From Mallotus nudiflorus (Eukaryota; Streptophyta; Magnoliopsida; Malpighiales; Euphorbiaceae): a stretch of DNA of 64,000 bases. The notes under the pieces were generated by a model that saw only the letters and a program-made list of their open reading frames with translations, made no database searches and was not told where the DNA came from. Positions 11,888-22,919 of the stretch are shown piece by piece. A program made the translations under genes and the position numbers. The number at the start of each line of letters is the position of its first letter. Position 1 is the stretch's first letter. The DNA lies in NCBI GenBank assembly GCA_947683625.1, contig CANTUR010000933.1, forward strand, positions 682,001 to 746,000. Reading direction: 5' to 3'.

Positions 11888-12720
11888 TTGTCTGGTTTTG
11901 TTTTTGGTGATTTTGTATTGATCAGTTCTTTTAGACTTGTTTTGGAAACGTTATTGCTTGGTTTAGATGGGAATTGGATATTTGATTATGTGATGCCTTT
12001 CATTTTTATTCAATACTATGATTTTGATGACAGGAGTCCATTATTGTTTGAGGAAGAAGAGTATTATAGACGTCTTTCAATACCAGATTGACTGGAAAGC
12101 TATGGAAATAAGACAGCTTATAGGATCATCTACAAAAAAAAAAAACAAAAAATTGTCTTCTCTTGCTTGTCTGCTGAATGATGGGGGCAATAACTGTGTG
12201 CTTATGGCCTCCACTATCAAAAAGTTCTACAGCTTGTGCTATCAGATGAAAATTTTGAACTTGCTTGGTTTACAGGTTTCATCAGTTCGTGCAAGCAAAT
12301 CAGATGATAAAAGGCTTACCATATTCACAGGAACAAAAATTCTCCACTTACGGTGTATATCAAGAGAGGATAAAACAACATGGCTCGAGTCATTGCAGGC
12401 TGCTAAAGATCTGTTCCCTAGATTGTTGACCAGCAATGATTTTTCACCATGTGAGGATGTTGTTTCCACTGAGAAGTTAAGATTACGGCTGTTGCAAAAA
12501 GGAATTGTTGAGCCAGTTATCAAAGACTGAGTCAATCATGCTCTCAGAATTCTCTGAGTTGCAAAATCAGTTGAAGGCACCCCAATGCAAACATGTTAAT
12601 AAGTTAGATTTGAGCATCTGCAGAATAATATTCATGAAGTAAAGATTGGAAGAAACCATTCAGCAAACATTGAAGCAGGTGTTGGTTCTTAATTTACCAT
12701 AATATTTTTATTCTCATGGT
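11888..12720 (+). pseudogene. Captured oxysterol-binding-protein-related (ORP) gene fragment, PH-domain end
   Basis: The clearest part is an exon starting at 12276 after TTTACAG. It encodes VSSVRASKSDDKRLTIFTGT, then LHLRCISREDKTTWLESLQA, then AKDLFPRLL and EKLRLRLLQKGIVEPVIKD, ending in a TGA near 12528. This is the end of the PH domain (with its conserved helix Trp) and the start of the linker of plant ORP1/2-type proteins, cytosolic lipid-binding proteins. Past the stop, the frame that would continue the family (SIMLSEFSELQNQLKA) is recovered by shifting two bases, so a 2-bp deletion made the stop. Upstream open sequence (11888-12275) looks like intron or poorly conserved exon. No START or ORD lipid-binding domain is present. 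Confidence 0.75.
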
Positions 12721-12991
12721 AATGGAGAAGAAATATACTTCCAGCCATATCTCTTGAACCATCTGTAATATAGTGCCAACTTGGAAAGGTTTATTTGTGT
12801 CTTTTTATCTGTTGGATTTATACTTTTCTATGTCGTGTCTCATTCATCTCAGCTACTGGATAATGCTTGGTTGTTTTTTATGGGAAGGGTATTTTTAGTG
12901 CAGCTAGTGTCTGGTGGTGAGTGCAAACAGTGATTTACCAAAACCTTCTTGGAGCCTAATGGCCATGGCAAGTGTAGTAACAGGTGCAGAC

Positions 12992-13283
12992 AGTTTGCAC
13001 GCGAGAAAAAAATCTGGATTGTTGAATTTTTATTCGTGATGGTGTCAGTAAAGGCAAATGGCCAGGGTGCTGAATCCTTGTTTTGAAACAAGGGTTTCAG
13101 TGAAAGAGTTTAGTTTAGGTTAAAATCAACAAAAGGTAAACGGCGTTCGTGAGAGATTTAAAGTTAAAATTAAAAAAAAAAATTAATAGCAACAGGTGTC
13201 ATTCCCTGACTGGACCCTGACTGGTTAGTCATTCCCTGTCAGGGAATGACGTGAAAAACCGTTTCATCATATAATTTCTCGCA
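12992..13283 (-). repeat. Right terminal inverted repeat of the Pack-MULE
   Basis: It is inverse to 11478-11750. It includes a sub-terminal tandem of GACTGG and CATTCCCTG units that the left copy has partly lost. Confidence 0.85.
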
Positions 13284-13489
13284 AACTTGGAACTCTTGAA
13301 AATAATTAGGTCACATTTTGAAGGTGTTGCTCGTTTTTACGTAACTTTAGAGGCTAAAAACAAGTCCGCGAAGTGAAGGTTTACCAAGCCAGAGTGGTGC
13401 GCGATATTTTCGATAGTAGTGAGCCAACTATCGTGGAGTCATTCAGGCTTAAATCATACCCTCAACAAAAGGGTAATTATTATTTTTGT

Positions 13490-13760
13490 TTATACATTGT
13501 CTGTTCTTGCATGATTTGCTCCTGTTTTTGTTTTTGGTTTACTAACGGTTTTCTTGCCCACTGTGAACCTTGAACATAAAGGCCTTCTAACTTGATTTAA
13601 TTTGATTTATCGCCGGGTTTAGAGAACAATAACAATAATTGTTGAAGTAGAAAATTCAACAACTCTTTTAGTGCAAATTTTTTGCAAAATGTTGTTTACA
13701 ATAATAGAAAATCTTAAGTGGCCATCTCTTGCTCTCAAGATTGGCCAACGTTGATTATAT
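13490..13760 (+). repeat. Segment shared by introns of copies B and D
   Basis: This stretch, including GATTTAATTTGATTTATC and AATCTTAAGTGG, aligns with 45510-45800 of copy D in the same orientation. It supports B and D being the same strand-sense member of two duplicated pairs. Confidence 0.65.
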
Positions 13761-14559
13761 TGGTCATCTAGATAAGTCCTTCACTTTTTTTTGAATTTAA
13801 ACTTCTTATATGCAAAGTTTATGGTGATTTTTTTTAATGATGTTATTTATTAAATATTTGGTTTGCTTAGTTTAGAGAGATTTTTCTTTAATATATATTA
13901 ATAAAATTTGAGTTTATCCAAAGAAAAGGATGGCTTTATTATTTTCATTGCGAACTAGCATTGTCTGCATTCCCTATATGTGGGAAAAAAAATTACATGT
14001 TTATTTACAGGAAAAAAAATTTACACGTTTTTTTTTTTATATAACAAAAAAACACCATTTTCTAAAAAATTACAGGTGTCCAAGCTTGACATCACCATTA
14101 AGATGACATAATATGCAGGTGAAATTTCATGAGGATATGTAAATGTGCACTTAATAGACTGTTATGTGGAAACTTTGAAGACAATCAGTGTGGTGTTTTT
14201 GCACGAATCTCGACGGGTAACTTCTGCCTTGTCTTTGGGGGAAGTAGATTAGTTTATATTGTAAATTATGAAACTTATTTAAATTTACGATTTTTAAAAA
14301 AAATTTAAAGTTAATCTCTCTATATATATAATCCTAATAAGTCTGAGTTTTTTTTTTTTTCCACTAGTCTAAATGACTAAACTTCTTGACTTGAAATGGG
14401 AGCGGTCACTGTTATCATTTTCACATAATGAAGATTAATATCGTTTTTTCATTTCTTGTTTCATATGTTGACGAAATTTGATGAACTCCTGCTCCATTGG
14501 GGTAGAAGAAATATGGCCTATCTTAGGTCAATTATCATCAGCTCCATACGTATACTTTT

Positions 14560-14853
14560 TCAAAATTTCAGGATTTCAGGATAACCTTGAATGTAGAGAT
14601 GCTGTAGAGAACCCAGAAGTTTTAGGCACTCAAGCAATTGTTTGAGAATATATCAGTGATTATCAAGGATCGGAGTGAAGCAATGTTGCCAAACCACTTT
14701 GGCAATTCTGTAAGACCTGGACAACTTCTGATTTCCAGACAATGCAGTGTTGCCACATATTGCAACTGCTCGGGAAGATACAATACCTGTGGACACCTTA
14801 CAATTTTCATACTCGAAGAGCAGAGAGTTGATGCATATTCTTTGGCAAACTAG
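14560..14853 (-). pseudogene. NBS-LRR (CNL-type) resistance gene fragment, terminal LRRs
   Basis: Reading leftward in three frames: SLPKNMHQLSALRV; then VRCPQVLYLPEQLQYVATLH with CLEIRSCPGLTELPKW and FGNIASLRSLIITD; then LLECLKLLGSLQHLYIQGYP and EILKF with a TGA at 14562-14560. The pattern LxxLxIxxCPxLxxLPxW and the closing LQHLYI.GYP are typical of the C-terminal leucine-rich repeats of plant intracellular immune receptors. Two frameshifts separate the segments and nothing of the NB-ARC domain is present. It lies just downstream of copy B. Confidence 0.7.
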
Positions 14854-15347
14854 ATTCAATTAAATTTTATTAATACATGTTGATGAAAAAAACTCAACAG
14901 TAAGCAAACCAGACATACATTTTCACTAGGCTAATACGATACTTATTCTATTGGTCAAAATTCAATACTCAACCCAACTCAAATAAAATTTCGTTTTCTC
15001 TATACCTGGTAAATATGTATTATGATATTTTTCTCCAAAATATAATTGTATAAATTAAAAGTTCAATACATAAATGAGATTAACAACTTTTGTTTCTTCA
15101 GTCGCAGATTAAAGGATTCTAAATTCAGAAAAATAAATAAATAAGGAGTTTCTGACTAGCATATCAACTAGCATACTTGACTCAGAGACAAGTCAAGAAA
15201 TTACCAGTCTAAATTCATACAAGCACAACACTAATTGTCAATGTCGAAAGTTACGGCATAACCTAAATACAGTCTGTAAAGTAGATAGTTGAATATCCCT
15301 CACAAAGCTTCACATGCATATTATGTCATCCTGATGGTAATCTCAAG
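14854..15347. other. AT-rich spacer between copies B and C (tail to tail)
   Basis: No coding signal. From about 15100 it is the 3' flank of copy C and resembles 480-709 downstream of copy A. Confidence 0.5.
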
Positions 15348-16498
15348 CTAGGCACCTGAAAAATTAAAATGGTAAACAAAAAAAAAATGCCATAAAATCT
15401 ATCCACACTTCCAAAAAGTGTCAACTAGAGTACAAAGGGCAAAAAAATAAAGGTTAGCTATGACAATGCATATTCTTCCTGTTTTGTTTAGTAGGGAAGA
15501 CCAACTAACACTAATGGTTTACTTAGCAGAAATTAACTACACGAATTATTAACAATAGAATTTGAATAGTGTATCTTAAAATACATTTAGAGGGAAAGGT
15601 CCTATAGGTGGCGGGGTTTAATCGCATGCCCAAGTGTTGGCGACTACGGTATTATGCGAGTTCATGACTCACTAGAAAATATATAGTGAGTTTGGGTCCC
15701 AAAATGAAGATGGAGTCGCCACCCAGATAAAAATTGGGACACACTGTACAGCAATTAGATTCCACGGAGGTTCCTAGAAGCTATCATCAGATATTGGGTT
15801 CGGAAATTGGGTATGAGCTTTTGGAATGCCCACTCAACCTTACGGTTGGCCTCCGTGTGTGTTTTGTATTTTATTACCTTTAATTATTAAATTATTTCCT
15901 TATTACATGCTAATCTCGATTGGTTTCCAATTTTAGATCTTATTCCAAGTTTGCACATTAGTCTCATTTCATGATTATATCTCCGGCATTCAATCACAAA
16001 TAAATGATAAATAAAACAAATAAAAATAATTTACAGTCATTCATTCCAAACAAAAGGAGAGAGAGATTAAGGATTCCCAATTTTAGTGTAAATAAACGTA
16101 AAAAATACCAAAATAAATCATATATAAACCACAAAATAAACCGAAAATAAACTAATTAACTATACAAATTAACACTCTCTAAAAATGATTAATAAAGTAA
16201 TCATCTAGTGATTGAAAATCACCAAATAATTTCTGCAATAAATACGAGTTAGTTCCATCTCACAATAACAACAATATTTACAAATTATCAACAAATAATA
16301 TTCACAAAAATAAATAAAAATAAACTCATAAAATAGTCCACTAAATAACACAATAATATAACATGGAAACAATATTGATCAACATGGTAATCATGCATAA
16401 AATCATGAAGTATAACAAATTAGAGAATGAAATCATGCCAAATATGCAAGATAGTAGTTGAAAATTAAGACAAAAGCAAACAGAATTCTAGTTAAGGG

Positions 16499-16585
16499 GA
16501 GGTGTCACCTCTTGACCAGGAGGTGACATCTCGTCGCCTCATTATGAAGAGGCAATACCTTTATGAAGAGATGTCGCCTCCTCAA
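16499..16585. repeat. CpG-type palindrome cluster 1 (LTR)
   Basis: It holds GAGGTGTCACCTC (16499-16511, a perfect 6+1+6 palindrome), then GAGGTGACATCTC and GAGATGTCGCCTC. The matching position in the other LTR (42108-42120) reads GAGGCATCGCCTC. Confidence 0.7.
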
Positions 16586-17301
16586 CAGAGGTATGAACAA
16601 TCTACATTTCTTAAATCCTAAGAAACTTAATGATCATGTAAATAAATAAGAAATAGATGCAAATATACAAATATCAATAATCAATATTCAGTACATCATG
16701 CAATCATGCTTCTCTATGACTTTAAATAAGTAATATAGCTCAAGAAAACACATAAAAGAGTAACAATGGGGATAAATAACTTTAATAAAGATGAATAACT
16801 TTAAACTTAAAAATGGGGAGACTCACTATCTGGGACGAGCTAATGCTCCTAACTAAGCCCTCAGAGCTTGGTTAATGAATTAATGGCTTTGAATGTAAAG
16901 AGATTCCTTCCTCTTCTCAGGAGTCAAGTCTTCTAAGCTTCCAAGTCTCTTCCCTTTCTACTTCTTCCTTTTTTCTTTATTTTTTTTCTCTTCCTTTTCT
17001 CTCTGTCTTTCTTTTTGCAAAAGTTTTTTTTTCTTTTCCAAGTTGCCCCTTCAAATTACCAAGCTTGTTAACCTCCTTTCTCATGCCCTTACATACTTTT
17101 TTAAAGTCTCTCACCTTCTCCCCTTTTTTCAATTTCCCCAACAACCCATTCTCACCCTCTCCCCTTGCCTTTTTTCATTCCTAATTTGTGTTTTCCCTGA
17201 TTTTTTCCTTTCTTTTATGTCCAAAAGTGACCAATCTTCGGCAATGAGCCTCCAACCACTGCCATTAATGGCATTTAATATTGTAGAGGGTGGGTGTGAA
17301 A

Positions 17302-17392
17302 AGGTGACACCTCTTCGATGAGGCGTCGCCTCACCGATTTTTCAAGTGAAGAGGCAACACCTCTACATTAAGGCGGTTGCCTCTTCACATGG
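17302..17392. repeat. CpG-type palindrome cluster 2 (LTR)
   Basis: It holds AGGTGACACCT, the perfect palindrome TGAGGCGTCGCCTCA (17319-17333), and two looser AGAGGC...CCTCT units. Counterpart in the other LTR is 42899-43000. Confidence 0.7.
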
Positions 17393-17603
17393 GCTAGGTC
17401 AGGGCCTTTGGGTTAAAAGGCAATGGGCTAGGGCTTGGGCTTTAGCTCATTTTGGGCTTGGATAGGGTATTTGTGAGCTTGGCTTAGTGTTTAGGCTTTT
17501 TGAGTCAATTTTAGAGAAGTCTCAAGCTCCCTTTGCATTTAAAACTCAAATTTTCTCATCATTGGGTTTTTGTTACAAGCCGATCAAACTGATAGTGTTC
17601 ACA

Positions 17604-17618
17604 GTTTACCCCTTTGGT
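17604..17618 (-). promoter_or_regulatory. Polypurine tract of the outer Tat-like element
   Basis: On the minus strand, AACCAAAGGGGTAAAC runs directly into the TG of the 3' LTR. Confidence 0.6.
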
Positions 17619-17859
17619 TTTTTAAAAAATTGAATTTTCTAAAAATAATTTTTGAAAAAGTAACACGCATATCAAATAATAAAGAGTAAGAACAACATAC
17701 CTGAATTGCGAGCTTCACTCAGGCCGTCAGCCTTAGGAATTCAAACCCAAGAGGTTGAACTTCATCTTTGAAATGTGATTATAATCCTCAGGTTTTTCTG
17801 GCCTGATCAACCACTCATTAATAAATTTTTCATAAATCTCGAGCATGGCCTAATCTTCA

Positions 17860-18480
17860 CTCAGTAAAGATAGAAGAGAAACGTAGTTGTGATCCTCGGG
17901 TTAGCCTAACTTGATCAGCTACTCATTATAAATTTGGCATGATTCCCAAATTTTCCTGGCTTAAAAAGTCACTTAGTAGATGAAATGAAACGTAACCGTA
18001 TTCCTCTTGTTTTCCTAACTTGATCAATTATTCATTATAGTTTGGCGTGAATCTTGAGCATGGCCCAACCTTTACTAAGTAAAAAGAGATGAAATGTAAC
18101 CGTGTTCATAAGGTTTTCCTGGCCCAATCAGTTACTCATTATAGTTTGGCTTGAATCTTGAGCATGGCCTAACCTCCACTCAGTAAAAAAAGATGAAACG
18201 TAATCGTGTTCTTCAGGTTTTTCTGGCTCGATCAGTTACTCATTGTAGTTTGGCATGAATCTTGAGCATGGCCCAACCTCCACTTAGTAAAAAGAGATGA
18301 AACGTATTTATGTTCCTCAAGTTTTCCTGACCTGATCAGTTACTCATTATAGTTTGGCATGAATCTTAAGCATGGCCCAACCTCCATTTAGTAAAAAGAG
18401 ATGAAACGTAATCGTGTTCCTCGGGTTTTTCTAGCCTGATCAGTTACTCATTATAGTTTGGCATAAAACCTGGGTTTTCC
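17860..18480. repeat. Minisatellite, 104-bp period, about six units
   Basis: The landmark GAAACGTAA (and variants) recurs at 17878, 17987, 18091, 18195, 18299 and 18403, a steady 104-base step after the first. Each unit contains TTACTCATTATAGTTTGGC and GAGCATGGCC. The array lies next to the 3' LTR, in the 3' UTR of the outer element. Confidence 0.85.
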
Positions 18481-18504
18481 TAGCCCAATAGTTACTTAGT
18501 AAAG

Positions 18505-18815
18505 AAGAATGCACTTTGGGGATTCAAACCTGACCAGACACCTTTTGAGATGCACACTTTAGGGATTTAAACATGACCAAATGCTTGTTCTTTTGCGCGC
18601 TTCGGGGATTCAAAGCTAACTAAATGCTTATTCTTCGTGCACTTCAGGAATTCAAACCCGACTAGACGCTTGTTCTTTCACATGCTTCGAGGATTCAAAC
18701 TCGATTGGACGCTTGTTCTTTCATGCACTTCAAAGATTTAAACCCGACCAGACACTTATTCTTCCATGCACTTTAGGGATCTAAACTTGACAAGATGCTT
18801 ATTCATCTTGATGCT
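18505..18815. repeat. Minisatellite, about 43-bp period, seven units
   Basis: Units of the form GCACTTYRGGGATTCAAAC-CGACCAGACGCTTGTTCTT start near 18511, 18552, 18596, 18638, 18681, 18722 and 18765. This is a second, unrelated array next to the 104-bp one. Confidence 0.85.
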
Positions 18816-18989
18816 TTGATCAGAATATTCTTATCAAAAGATTAATTCTAGGATATACCTGAGCAGTGATGCTAAAATTCTTGTTTGATTTTTTTTAATA
18901 GGCAATGGGCCATTCTGTGATTTATTTCACTAAGTGGGACTCTCCCTCTTCTCCTCATCTTCCTTTCTTTTAGTCTTCCTCTCTCACCC

Positions 18990-18996
18990 TATAAAT
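18990..18996 (+). promoter_or_regulatory. TATA-like box of the antisense PMD gene
   Basis: TATAAAT lies 104-110 bases before the ATG at 19100 and is followed by a CT-rich leader (19020-19090) common in plant 5' UTRs. It suggests the antisense gene had its own promoter. Confidence 0.5.
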
Positions 18997-19099
18997 TCTC
19001 ATTTTTCTTTTTCAAGGGTCACTTTCACTTTTTTAATTCTTTCTTTTTTTTCCTTTTTCTCTCCTTTCTCTTTCTCTCTCATTCTTCATATTTTTTGAC

Positions 19100-20620
19100 A
19101 TGGACCCTATACAAACCCCATATTTGCCCATATGGGACCCAGTGACACCTACGATGCATCCCTCTCAGAGTTTCAAGCTCAGTATCGAAGATAAGATCCC
19201 CTTGTTCGTGAATGTTCGATCCCACATTTGCGGCCTGGCCATCGGAGAGGTTAGTACCCAATTTCTTTAATTTTTTCCTATAAATACTATTAAATAACAT
19301 CTAGCTACTATTCATATATGCATATTTATCAGTTTAACTAAAAAAATTGAAATTTTGAATCACATTGTTAGATTGCCGACATGAAAAGGCATTGCCTCTT
19401 CGATGAGGCGATCACTTCTTCATAAAAAGGCATTCACCTCTTCAAGTCAAACATTTCTCAATGAGGCGATCACCTCTATATTAGGAGGTGACACCTTATC
19501 ACTGAGGTGATCGCCTTTTCGATAAAAGCGTCGCCTCAATGACAAGATTTAGTAAAATTTTGAAATTTTATTACATAAAATGATAATTCTACTCCCTATT
19601 TTACTCCTTTAGCTCGATGCCCACACTCTCAAGGGTGCTGGGAAATTTAGTGGTGCACGCATCTGGTACGACAAGCTTTCTGAGGCCATGCATACTCGAA
19701 TTTATGAGACCGCCTTCTCTGACTTCATCCTAGCACTCCCAGCATAGTAAGGGCATATAAACTACTAGCCCCTGCATGCCCTGATGGAGAGATGGTCTGA
19801 CAACACCCACATATTTCATCTTCCTATTGGGGAGTTCACCCTAGACCTGATGGCCTTTGCCACAGTTATTGGTGTCGCTTGTGCTGGGGATTCTATTCCT
19901 TTTAATGCCAGCCTCCACCAGTTATCTCTTGACCATCTTGCTTTCATAGAGCGTCTGCTTGGTATGGTCCCAGATATAAAGGGGTCCATATAGTGAAGCT
20001 AGAGTCGATTAGAAGCTTCTATATCACGCTAGAGTTGAGGCGGCCACTGCACCCCTATAGATTGATTAGGCGGTGCGTGCTTCCCTTGTTTAATTGTTGG
20101 GCACTACGCTCTTTGTAGATACAGCCAACTCCATGGACTTGTGCTTCCTGATGCCTCTAAGGGATTTAGATTTGGTGGCAACCTATGATTGGGGAAGCTA
20201 TGCCTTAGCTTATCTTTATAGGAGCATAGATGAGCTAGTATGCGGAGACTCTATAATTTTTGGCACACTATACTGGTATTTTACTTTCTCTTTCCCCTTT
20301 ATATTCCATCCTAACTATTGCTATTTGATTTTACTAACAACACTTTTTTTCTTTCTCATGACTAGGCTTTAAAGCTGGAGTTGATAGTGGGGATTACCAA
20401 GGTCCGTGATACCCCATTCCTTGTGATGGTGAGGTGGGGTCCCAGCCAGACTTAAAGGAGGCATGTGGCTCGTGTTCATATGCACCGTGAGTCACTGAAC
20501 ACGTTGACTTATAATGAGGTAGGTACCTATAAATGTAACTGGAATTAGCAATAAATTTATTAATCAAATTCATCCACTTACTTGCTTATTCTTACAACTA
20601 TGTTCAGACTTATAGGGCCC
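19100..20620 (+). pseudogene. Plant mobile domain (PMD) gene antisense to pol, 5' part
   Basis: Exon 1 is 19100-19249 (MDPIQTPYLPIWDPVTPT..., ending FVNVRSHICGLAIGE) with donor GAG/GTTAGT. Exon 2 starts at 19613: ARIWYDKLSEAMHTRIYETA, then a TAG-TAA pair, then LMERWSDNTHIFHLPIGEFT and LAFIERLLGMVPDIKG. After more stops, GTTLFVDTANSMDLCFLMPL, RDLDLVATYDWGSYALAYLY and RSIDELVCG follow, then an intron from about 20277. MERWSD.THTFHLPIGE and DWGSAALA.LY are hallmarks of the plant mobile domain. The gene is cut at 20620 by the inner element and resumes at 33253. It is plus-strand while the host retroelement is minus-strand. PMD proteins such as MAIN and MAIL1 are nuclear; the function of TE-borne copies is unknown to me. 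Confidence 0.7.
19384..19545. repeat. CpG-type palindrome cluster 3 (PMD intron 1)
   Basis: Units GAGGCGATCACTTC, GAGGCGATCACCTC, AGGAGGTGACACCTTA and GAGGTGATCGCCTT sit within 160 bases in intron 1 of the PMD gene, the same motif family as in the LTRs. Confidence 0.65.
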
Positions 20621-22771
20621 TATAGACGATGTGGTTTAGCACGCATCTAAGATTTTAGCAACCGTGACATTATTTAGGCTCAGGGCCTTAGGGAACACAT
20701 TACTATATCATAAAGTCATAGCGTGGAGAAGAGGAGTCACCACCCAAGGTAATAACTGGGACAATTTGATTGGTGGTACTCGATTCTCTAAAAGAAAGTT
20801 AGCCAAGAGATTCTGGGAATGGAATACTAACTTCTCTTAGTCTCGTGTTCATTTAGAATAATTTTATAAATGATTATTTCATCCTCTAATTACATGCAAT
20901 TTTATTTAAACCCTATTTTGACACCCATCTAACCCTAAGGCATCTAGTCAATAAAATTACACATAAAAAATGCACTCGAGATCGCATCGTCCCTAAGTTT
21001 AAACTATGTTAATTTTTTTAAAAAAGTTAACTAAATTTACATTCTATTTATAAATGAGAAAGAGACTAAAGGTAGGCCTATATTTTTTTTTAATTAGTGA
21101 GCCTAGATCTATTTATTTTAGTTTGTCTAAAGAATGGGCTTAAGTCTATTCAATTTTAAAGGAAAGTTATATTAGTGGGCCTAAGTCTAACTTCGTTTTA
21201 TTTAAAATGAGAAGTGGGCTTTGGTCTATTTATTTGAAAAAAAATGAAATTAAGTGGGTTGAGATCAGTCTAAACACGTTTTAATTAACTAAGTGGGCCT
21301 AAAATCTAATTAACCTAATGGGCCTAAATTGATTATTTAAAATCCTAAACCATTTTTTAAGCCTATTTAAAGTGAGTTGGACCTAAGCGTGGGCTTAGGG
21401 TCCAAAATAATATAAAAATCCAAATAAACACAACCTAAAATAAATAAAACATAAAAAAAGGATTAAACAAACATTTTAGTGATTTTCTCAAAAAAACCTA
21501 AATCAATTACATGCGAACCCTAAATTAAGCTACTGCCACCATTGATTTTAATTGATTTTTACCCAATTGAACCTAATTACTAATTGATTTTAAATGCAGA
21601 AAATTAAATCTTTCACTGTTCCCACTACTAAAGTTATTACAAACTACGTACAAAAACTAAAATTAATCAATTATACATCCATGAATTAAAATAACTACAA
21701 AGGACACCAAAATGCAGAATAAAAATTAAAATCCTAAGAACTATTGAAAAATAATATAGTTTCATCCATGGCATTCCATGCTACTTCTGTTTAATTCTTG
21801 AACATTAAACTGTTTCCCCCTCAATCTTCACTCAGATATCAAAATAAAAAAAAAAACACAAAAAATCATATTAGTGAAATTTAAAAATCAAATCAATAAA
21901 AAAAAATAAAATAAAAATCATTAAGGAAGAAAAGAATAAAAAAAGAACACTATGATGATCCTAGACGTTGTGCAAATGCCTTTTTTAGCCCCTCAGACTA
22001 GGATGTTCACCATTGAAATTGAAGTATTGTTCATTTTGGACTGGAACTAAAAATAACGTTGGATCATTCTCGTTGAAAGAACCGTATCAAAAAAACTAAG
22101 GCTTTGACAGAACAAAAGAAATCAAAGTTTGTGGTGTGCAGGGTGTTCTCAGTAGCGTTTGGATTTTAGAGTTTTTTGCGCACTGCTTCGCCTCTTTTTT
22201 TCATCTTTTTTTTCGTCTTCTCCCTCTTTTTTTCTCAGTCTGTGTGTGAGTCTCCCCCCGTATGCACTCAGACTCTTTGCTTTTTAATATAGAGTCTGCG
22301 TACTGCCTTCCCCTATTACAGGAACAAGCTCATCTCTTCAAAACAGACTGATAACAAAATTTGATTTTGAAAGCTCCCTACACATTTTGAATGTGTCAAA
22401 AAAATTATCTGATAATAAATATAATAATAAAATTAACTTTTTAACCAATTAAAACATTGAAAAATAGATGAAAAATTTAAGAAAATAGGCAAAAAATCAA
22501 AAAAATTAGAGTTTTTATGCATCGGCATTGCATAATGCTGATCAGCATTACACAATGTCAGTCGGTATTAAATGCCGATCCTTTTTTTAACTTTTAATTA
22601 CCAAAAGGCCCCTGAAAAATTGACCTTCTTGTAATCAAATCTTAAAAAATGTTGCAATTTGGTCCCTAAAGTCCAGAAAATTGACAACCAAGTTCAATTT
22701 TTGAATAAATTTCATCATAGGGGCTTAAGTCGCAATTGTGCACAATTGCATCCCGAAATTGGGTGCTTACA
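20621..22771 (-). repeat. 3' LTR of the inner Tat-like element
   Basis: Aligns with 31125-33252 and 59396-61484 over its whole length, with many substitutions and small indels. It includes repeated GTGGGCCTAAGTCTA-like phrases at 21060-21330 and a short GCATTACACAATG inverted-repeat zone near 22520-22580 that the other two copies carry in shortened form. Confidence 0.85.
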
Positions 22772-22786
22772 GTTGTCTCCCTTTGT
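22772..22786 (-). promoter_or_regulatory. Polypurine tract of the inner element
   Basis: On the minus strand, GACAAAGGGAGACAAC abuts the 3' LTR. The third element has AAAGGGGGGCAA in the same place (61485-61497). Confidence 0.6.
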
Positions 22787-22919
22787 CGCTGTTTGCTTGA
22801 AAAAATGTGGAAAAGCAATAGAAGCACACAATTTTAAAAGAAAGAACTTAGGACACTTGATTGTATCCTAAATGATAGATTAATGGTCAAATTGTTGAGC
22901 AAGGTGTAATGTTTGACAA

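Larger units (their letters stand above)
11478..13283. mobile_element. Pack-MULE: Mutator-like non-autonomous element with captured ORP fragment
   Basis: The terminal inverted repeats are about 270-290 bases: 11478-11750 and the inverse at 12992-13283. They are imperfect but easily aligned (shared GAAATTATAT, ATGACTAAC, TTTCAAAACAAGGATTCAG). The flanks CACTTGGAA (11469-11477) and AACTTGGAA (13284-13292) are a 9-bp target duplication with one mismatch, the size typical of the Mutator superfamily. The insertion cuts exon 3 of cystatin-like copy B. The right end carries five extra bases (TCGCA) before the target copy. There is no transposase; the interior is a host gene fragment. Confidence 0.85.
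11463..14089 (+). pseudogene. Cystatin-like gene, copy B (exons 3-4, split by a Pack-MULE)
   Basis: Exon 3 starts at 11463 (GGT GCG CAC TTG GAA), is interrupted at 11477, and resumes at 13284 with AACTTGGAACTC. It then reads LLKIIRSHFEGVARFYVTLE before a one-base loss near 13373 shifts the frame; VYQARVVRDIFDSSEPTIVE and FRLKSYPQQKG follow. The donor is near 13472. Exon 4 starts at 14076 after TTACAG and ends in a TGA at 14087-14089. The exon 3 acceptor is GG instead of AG. Exons 1 and 2 are absent, apparently deleted together with the end of the neighbouring 3' LTR. Intron 3 resembles that of copy D over 13500-13760. Confidence 0.6.
15603..17603 (-). repeat. 3' LTR of the outer Tat-like element
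   Basis: Pairs with 41223-43196. In element orientation it starts TGTGAACACT and ends near CCCGCCACCTATA. It contains two clusters of GAGGC palindromes (16499-16585 and 17302-17392) and a long CT-rich tract (16910-17040). Confidence 0.85.

Noticed and set aside
14638..14859. Plus- and minus-strand frames around the LRR fragment
   Set aside because: The LRR consensus is found in one minus frame with two shifts; the others are shadows.
17302..17392. E2F-type or G-box regulatory assignment for the palindromes
   Set aside because: GAGGCGTCGCCTC does not match TTTSSCGC or CACGTG well enough, so no factor is named.
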